Assembly: GCA_031404355.1 (NCBI GenBank)
Contig: JANNHK010000368.1
Location: forward strand, 1 to 9,182
Source: JANNHK01 sp031404355
GTDB taxonomy: Bacteria; Actinomycetota; Acidimicrobiia; IMCC26256; PALSA-610
Reading direction: 5' to 3'
Length of the DNA: 9,182 nt
Part shown: positions 5,586 through 9,182 of the stretch, piece after piece
Position numbering within the stretch: the stretch's first letter is position 1
Layout of the letters: each line of letters opens with the position of its first letter
Notes under the pieces: generated by a model
Databases searched by the model: none
The model's input: only the letters and a program-made list of their open reading frames with translations
Told to the model about the DNA's origin: nothing
Program-made: the position numbers and the translations under genes

Positions 5586-5611
5586 GAGTTGCCTCCGGCC
5601 GGAGGCAACTC
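5586..5611. promoter_or_regulatory. Perfect 26-bp palindrome in the Nudix-selA divergent region
   Basis: GAGTTGCCTCCGG (5586-5598) is followed directly by its exact reverse complement (5599-5611), giving 13-bp arms with no spacer. It lies about 24 bp upstream of the Nudix start codon and about 70 bp upstream of the selA start. It may be a dimer-binding operator. If the Nudix mRNA starts at the TAGAAT-type promoter near 5633-5638, it would instead form a leader hairpin. No T-tract flanks it on either side. Confidence 0.6.
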
Positions 5612-5632
5612 CCTTCGTCCGCACGATGACCG

Positions 5633-5638
5633 ATTCTA
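5633..5638 (-). promoter_or_regulatory. Candidate -10 box of the Nudix-MBL operon
   Basis: TAGAAT on the minus strand matches TATAAT at five of six positions. It would start the transcript near 5626, giving a leader of about 60 nt that contains the 26-bp palindrome and then the Shine-Dalgarno. A convincing -35 is not seen, though GGAAC lies 15 nt upstream, as in some ECF-sigma promoters. Confidence 0.4.
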
Positions 5639-5669
5639 GGTGGCGCCGATCCGGTTCCTCGTCCCGCTC

Positions 5670-5675
5670 TAGCGT
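5670..5675 (+). promoter_or_regulatory. Probable -10 box for a leaderless selAB mRNA
   Basis: TAGCGT fits TANNNT and ends 7 nt before the GTG at 5683, the same spacing as at the tetR start in this window. No Shine-Dalgarno precedes that GTG, which agrees with leaderless initiation. No clear -35 is visible. Confidence 0.45.
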
Positions 5676-5682
5676 GGGTGAA

Positions 5683-7002
5683 GTGGACCCCCGCCGAGGA
5701 CTGCCCAGCGTCGAGCGGGTCCTCGCGTCGCTCGCGGAGGACCTCCCCCACGGCGTTCGAGCCGAGATCGCGCGCGATTCCGTCGCCGCGGCCCGGGCCC
5801 TGGTCGAACGGGGCGTCGAACGCGACGTCGACGCCGTCCTCGCCGATGCCGCCGCGCGCGCCGACGCGTTCCGCCTGCGCGAACTCGGTCCTGTCGTCAA
5901 CGCGACGGGCGTGTTGTTGCACACCAACCTGGGGCGGGCGCCGATCGGTGACGACACCCTGACTGCGATGCGCGGCGCGGCCGGTTACGCGAACCTCGAG
6001 TACCGACTCGCGGAAGGCGTGCGCGGGTCGCGGCACGAACACGCCGGGCACCTCCTCGCGACCGCGTGCGGAGCCGAAGCCGGAATCGTCGTGAACAACA
6101 ACGCCGCCGCGGTTCTGCTCGTGCTCGCGACGCTGGCGCGCGGCCGTGAGGTGATCGTGTCGCGCGGGGAGTTGGTCGAGATCGGTGGCGGGTTCCGCGT
6201 CCCCGAGATTCTTGCCGAGACGGGCGCGCGACTCGTCGAGGTCGGCACGACCAACCGCACGCGCTACGCCGACTACGAGCGCGCCCACACCGACTCGACT
6301 GCGCTGGCGTTGAAAGTGCACGCGTCGAACTACCGGATGATCGGCTTCGTCGAGTCGACCCCCGTCGACGAACTCGCCCGGCTCGGCCCGCCGGTCGTCG
6401 TTGACGTCGGTTCCGGCCTCCTCGACGAGGCCACCCCGTGGCTGGCGGCCCGCCCCGCGTGGCTGCACGACGAACCCGGTGTGCGGCAGTGCCTCGCGGC
6501 CGGCGCGGCGCTGGTCACGTTTTCCGGCGACAAGTTGCTCGGCGGACCGCAGGCCGGCGTCATCGTCGGGCGCCGCGACCTGATCGACCGGTGCAAGGCC
6601 CATCCCCTCGCCCGGGCGTTGCGCGCCGACAAACTCACGCTCGCCGGTCTGCAACAAGTCGCGCGCGCGTACCTGGCCAACGACGCGGGTGCGATTCCGT
6701 TCTGGCGGCTGGCGACGACACCAGTCGACGCGTTGCGCGCCCGCGCCGAAGCGATCGTGCGGGTCGTGGCGAACGCGAAGGTCGAAGACACCGAAGCGGT
6801 GGCGGGCGGCGGTGCACTCCCGGGGCTCGGTATTCCATCGGTGGGAGTGAGCGTCGAGGTCGACCCGGTTGAGCCCGCCGCCGCGCGTTTACGCGCCGGC
6901 CGTATCGTCGCCCGCGTCGAGAAGGGCCGCATCGTGTGCGACCTGCGCACGGTCGAATCCGCGGACGACGCTCGTCTCGCCGCCGCACTCCTGTCGTTGT
7001 GA
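5683..7002 (+). CDS. selA: L-seryl-tRNA(Sec) selenium transferase (selenocysteine synthase)
   Basis: SelA is a PLP enzyme that converts seryl-tRNA(Sec) to selenocysteyl-tRNA(Sec) with selenophosphate, as a large ring-shaped oligomer in the cytoplasm. The 439-residue product follows the bacterial SelA pattern throughout: LPSVERVLA near the N-terminus, PVVNATGVLLHTNLGRAP, IVVNNNAAAVLLVLATLA, VIVSRGELVEIGGGFRVPEI, EVGTTNRTRYADY, VHASNYRMIGF, VVDVGSGLLD and VTFSGDKLLGGPQAG, whose Lys is the PLP-binding residue, then HPLARALRADKLTLAGL. The end, GRIVARVEKGRIVCDLRTV, is also typical. The GTG at 5683 is chosen for its MDPRRGLPSVERV start and its spacing from the -10 box. GTG at 5674 and ATG at 5625 are in-frame alternatives. 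It overlaps selB by 4 bp. The length is slightly below that of the E. coli enzyme. Confidence 0.97.
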   Translation: MDPRRGLPSVERVLASLAEDLPHGVRAEIARDSVAAARALVERGVERDVDAVLADAAARADAFRLRELGPVVNATGVLLHTNLGRAPIGDDTLTAMRGAAGYANLEYRLAEGVRGSRHEHAGHLLATACGAEAGIVVNNNAAAVLLVLATLARGREVIVSRGELVEIGGGFRVPEILAETGARLVEVGTTNRTRYADYERAHTDSTALALKVHASNYRMIGFVESTPVDELARLGPPVVVDVGSGLLDEATPWLAARPAWLHDEPGVRQCLAAGAALVTFSGDKLLGGPQAGVIVGRRDLIDRCKAHPLARALRADKLTLAGLQQVARAYLANDAGAIPFWRLATTPVDALRARAEAIVRVVANAKVEDTEAVAGGGALPGLGIPSVGVSVEVDPVEPAAARLRAGRIVARVEKGRIVCDLRTVESADDARLAAALLSL

Positions 7003-8756
7003 GAGTTATCTCAACTGCGGGGCACGTCGACCACGGGAAGTCGTCGCTGATTCTGGCGCTCACGGGCACCGATCCTGATCGGTTCCCCGAGGAGAAGGCG
7101 CGCGGGCTGACCATCGACCTCGGGTTCGCCTTCTTGGACTTGCCGTCGGGTCAGGTCGTGGGCTTTGTCGACGTTCCGGGCCACGCCCGGTTCGTGAAGA
7201 ACATGCTGGCGGGGGTGGGTGCGGTCGACGTCGCGTTGCTCGTCGTCGCCGCGAACGAGGGTTGGATGGCCCAGACCGAAGAGCACGTCGCGATTCTCGA
7301 CCTGCTCGACATCGAGCACGGCCTCGTCGCGCTCACGAAGGCCGATCTGGTCGACGCCGACACTCTGGAACTCGCGCGCCTCGACATCGAAGCGCGCCGG
7401 CCGGGCTGGCCGGTGGTCGCCGTCGACTCGCTCTCCGGTCGCGGACTCGACGCGTTCCGAGTCGCGCTCGATGAGGTGCTCGAGTCGGAACCTGCGTCCG
7501 GCGATCGGGCCCGACCCCGGCTCTGGGTCGATCGGGTCTTCGCCGCGCGCGGCGCGGGGACGGTCGTGACCGGGACGCTCGTCGGCGGCGCGCTCGCAGT
7601 CGGCGACGATGTCTTGATCGAGCCCGGGTCGCGTTCGGCGCGGATACGCGGCATCGAGTCACGCAAAGAACACCTCGAATCGGCGCCGCCCGGAAGCCGC
7701 GTCGCGCTCAACCTCGCGGGGATCGACCACACGGCGATCACACGCGGCGACGCCGTCGTGCTCGCCGGCCAGTGGGAGGCGGTGTCGACCTTCGACATCG
7801 CACTGCACCTGGTGCCCGGTCACACGCTCGCGCGCCGGGCCCGCATGCAGGCGCACCTCGGCTCGGGAGAGACCGCCGCCCGCATCCGCATCCTCGACGA
7901 CGCGGCCCGTTTCGCGCGCGTGCACCTGCCCACCGCACTTCCCCTGGCCCCGGGCGACCGCATCGTGCTGCGATCTTCGGCCCGCCAGACCACGGTCGGC
8001 GGCGGCGAGATACTCGACATCGCGCCCGCCCGTCGTGTCGTCGCCCTCGCCCGTCTCGACCTCCCGCTCGGCGCGCGCCTCATGCGCGCCACGCCGTGGA
8101 CAACGCCGGAGCAACTCGCGCGTGTCGCGGGTGCAAGCGACGCGGCCGAGAACATCGAACGCGACGGCGACGCGCTGCGAGTAGGAGAGTGGCTCGTAGC
8201 TCCCGGCGAGCTGGCACGCGTACGCGCCCACGTGACAGCCGCGGTCAAAGCCGATACCGGACCGGGTGTCACGCTCGCGACACTCGCGCACGCGTGCGGG
8301 ATCGACGCGCGCCGCTTGCGAGCCGCACTCGACGGTGAGCCCGCGATCGTCATCGACCAGGATCTTGTGCGCGACGCGTCACGCGTTGCGATCGCAGACG
8401 ATCCCGCCGCGGTCGCGCTGCTCGACGCGCTCGCGTCAAACCCGTTCGACCCGCCCCCGCCCGCCGCTGTGGACGCGCCACCCGCGCTCGTACGGGCACT
8501 CGTGCGCGCGGGTCGCCTCGTCGATCTCGACGGGATCATCTTCCACGCTGACGCGATCGACGACGCGCGCCGACGCGTCGCCGTTGCGGTACTCGAGCGC
8601 GGTTCGCTCACCGTCTCCGAGGTGCGGAACCTGTTGGCGTCGTCGCGGAAGTTCGTCGTGCCGATCGTGAATCAGCTCGACGCCGACGGCATCACCCGCC
8701 GGCGTGGTGACGAACGAATACCCGGACCGACTGCCGAACTATTCGCTCGGAAGTAG
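6999..8756 (+). CDS. selB: Selenocysteine-specific translation elongation factor SelB
   Basis: SelB is the GTPase that carries selenocysteyl-tRNA(Sec) to the ribosome at UGA codons marked by a SECIS hairpin. The 585-residue product has the EF-Tu-like G motifs: AGHVDHGKSS (7-16), the switch region around EEKARGLTIDLGF, DVPGH (58-62), TKAD (113-116) and SLSG (144-147). Two beta-barrel domains follow (RVFAARGAGTVVTGTLVGG, GDRIVLRSSARQTTVGGG), then the SelB-specific C-terminal winged helices. The last (537-585) contains SEVRNLLASSRKFVVPIVNQ and a Thr-Arg-Arg-Arg-Gly-Asp end, the expected SECIS-binding domain. The GTG start overlaps the selA TGA as GTGA, so translation is coupled. The 3' end overlaps the convergent whiB gene by 18 bp. 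It is a little shorter than the E. coli protein; all key motifs are intact. Confidence 0.97.
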   Translation: MRVISTAGHVDHGKSSLILALTGTDPDRFPEEKARGLTIDLGFAFLDLPSGQVVGFVDVPGHARFVKNMLAGVGAVDVALLVVAANEGWMAQTEEHVAILDLLDIEHGLVALTKADLVDADTLELARLDIEARRPGWPVVAVDSLSGRGLDAFRVALDEVLESEPASGDRARPRLWVDRVFAARGAGTVVTGTLVGGALAVGDDVLIEPGSRSARIRGIESRKEHLESAPPGSRVALNLAGIDHTAITRGDAVVLAGQWEAVSTFDIALHLVPGHTLARRARMQAHLGSGETAARIRILDDAARFARVHLPTALPLAPGDRIVLRSSARQTTVGGGEILDIAPARRVVALARLDLPLGARLMRATPWTTPEQLARVAGASDAAENIERDGDALRVGEWLVAPGELARVRAHVTAAVKADTGPGVTLATLAHACGIDARRLRAALDGEPAIVIDQDLVRDASRVAIADDPAAVALLDALASNPFDPPPPAAVDAPPALVRALVRAGRLVDLDGIIFHADAIDDARRRVAVAVLERGSLTVSEVRNLLASSRKFVVPIVNQLDADGITRRRGDERIPGPTAELFARK

Positions 8757-8996
8757 GCGCCTGCGCTCGGTTTCGGTGAGACCGCCCCAGATGCCGTGCG
8801 GCTCTCGGACCCGCAGCGCGAAGTCGAGACACTCCTGGCGCACCGGACACTGGAAACAGATCGCCTTGGCGTGTTCCTCGCGTTGGTCGCGGTCCTCGCG
8901 CCGTTCGGCCGTGTTCGGTGGGAAGAAATAGATCGATTCCGGCCCCCGGCACTCTGCCTTCAGGTGCCACGTCTCGTGGATGATCCCGAGCGCCAC
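8739..8996 (-). CDS. WhiB-family iron-sulfur transcription factor
   Basis: The 85-residue protein has the four cluster-binding cysteines of the WhiB family, C16, C47, C50 and C56 (KAEC, CFQCPVRQEC), and the turn GIWGG (68-72) followed by a short basic tail (TETERRRLL). WhiB proteins bind a 4Fe-4S cluster and usually act with the main sigma factor. The subtype is not assignable with confidence. The GTG at 8996 is preferred because GGAGGGGG lies 9 nt upstream and a promoter sits at 9061-9033, which would place an earlier TTG start (9074) upstream of the transcript. That TTG, overlapping the preceding stop as TTGA, would give 111 residues and remains a weaker alternative. The 3' end overlaps the end of selB on the other strand by 18 bp. 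Confidence 0.93.
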   Translation of the reverse strand: MALGIIHETWHLKAECRGPESIYFFPPNTAERREDRDQREEHAKAICFQCPVRQECLDFALRVREPHGIWGGLTETERRRLLPSE

Positions 8997-9032
8997 CGTC
9001 TCCACCCCCTCCGGCCCCGCAGCCGCGGGCGG

Positions 9033-9061
9033 AACGTATCTCCGGGTCGAGAAAGCGACAA
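9033..9061 (-). promoter_or_regulatory. Promoter of the whiB gene
   Basis: On the minus strand TTGTCG (9061-9056) is followed, after exactly 17 bp, by TACGTT (9038-9033), a good housekeeping-type -35 and -10 pair. Transcription would start near 9026, leaving a leader of about 30 nt that contains the GGAGGGGG ribosome site. Confidence 0.6.
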
Positions 9062-9070
9062 ACGGGCTGC

Positions 9071-9182
9071 TCAACCCCGGCGCGCTCGGTCGCGGTAGTC
9101 GCGCGCGCCACCCTCCTCGGGCTCGACTTCGAGCATGACGCCCTCGACCGCGACGACCCGGACGGCATTGCCGGCCCCGATC
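9071..9182 (-). CDS. C-terminal end of a probable NfeD-like membrane protein (runs off the right edge)
   Basis: A minus-strand frame enters from the right edge and stops at TGA 9073-9071, giving 37 residues. The part GAGNAVRVVAVEGVMLEVEPEE resembles the final strands of the OB-fold domain that ends NfeD-type proteins, in which a G-x-x-V-R-V-V-x-V-E-G-x-x-L-x-V-E-P pattern is usual. It is followed by a short acidic and basic tail. In full-length members this soluble domain follows several membrane helices, and they often pair with SPFH/flotillin proteins in membrane organisation. Only the end is visible here, so the assignment rests on this motif. Its stop lies just upstream of the whiB promoter. 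Confidence 0.5.
   Translation of the reverse strand, partial: IGAGNAVRVVAVEGVMLEVEPEEGGARDYRDRARRG

Noticed and set aside
5062..5682. N-terminal extension of the selA frame back to 5062
   Set aside because: SelA homology begins near 5683, and the extension lies antisense to the Nudix gene and across the divergent promoter region.
5563..6657. Extension of the Nudix frame upstream into the selA region
   Set aside because: The Nudix fold begins at 5562 with a good ribosome site; the extension is antisense to selA and Arg/Gly-rich.

Overview
The window is about 9.2 kb of very GC-rich bacterial DNA. A WhiB regulator (a family confined to Actinomycetota), frequent GTG starts, apparent leaderless promoters and strongly G/C-biased third codon positions point to an actinobacterium. 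The overall style would suit an uncultured Acidimicrobiia-type lineage, but that finer placement is a guess. No mobile element, CRISPR array, rRNA or convincing tRNA was found.

Left part (1-3706), nearly all on the minus strand. A TetR-type repressor starts just below two tandem near-identical palindromes. It is followed by a small VOC/glyoxalase-like protein, a 502-residue NAD(P)-dependent aldehyde dehydrogenase and a DUF779 protein, in tight head-to-tail order. This reads as a self-regulated aldehyde or electrophile oxidation operon. A long RNA-type hairpin fills the gap between the dehydrogenase and DUF779. Downstream lie a doubtful 51-codon ORF, a GC-rich inverted repeat and the start of an unrelated lipoprotein that runs off the left edge.

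Middle (3699-5682). A metallo-beta-lactamase-fold hydrolase (LACTB2-like) and a Nudix hydrolase with a split Nudix box (NUDT19-like) form a minus-strand pair separated by 1 nt. Between them and the TetR operators is a coding-like plus-strand reading frame with no usable start codon. The roughly 120 bp divergent region upstream of the Nudix gene carries a perfect 26-bp palindrome.

Right part (5683-9182). selA and selB overlap by 4 bp on the plus strand. They encode selenocysteine synthase and the selenocysteine-specific elongation factor, so the organism very probably makes selenoproteins. No selC, selD or obvious selenoprotein gene is visible here. selB ends convergently inside the last codons of a WhiB gene, which has its own recognisable promoter. 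A fragment resembling the C-terminal OB fold of an NfeD-like membrane protein runs off the right edge.

The most interesting points are the tandem TetR operators over a leaderless promoter, the intercistronic hairpin, the 26-bp palindrome, the start-less coding-like frame at 3699-3884, and the DUF779 gene whose UGA is followed by an in-frame open extension next to selAB.
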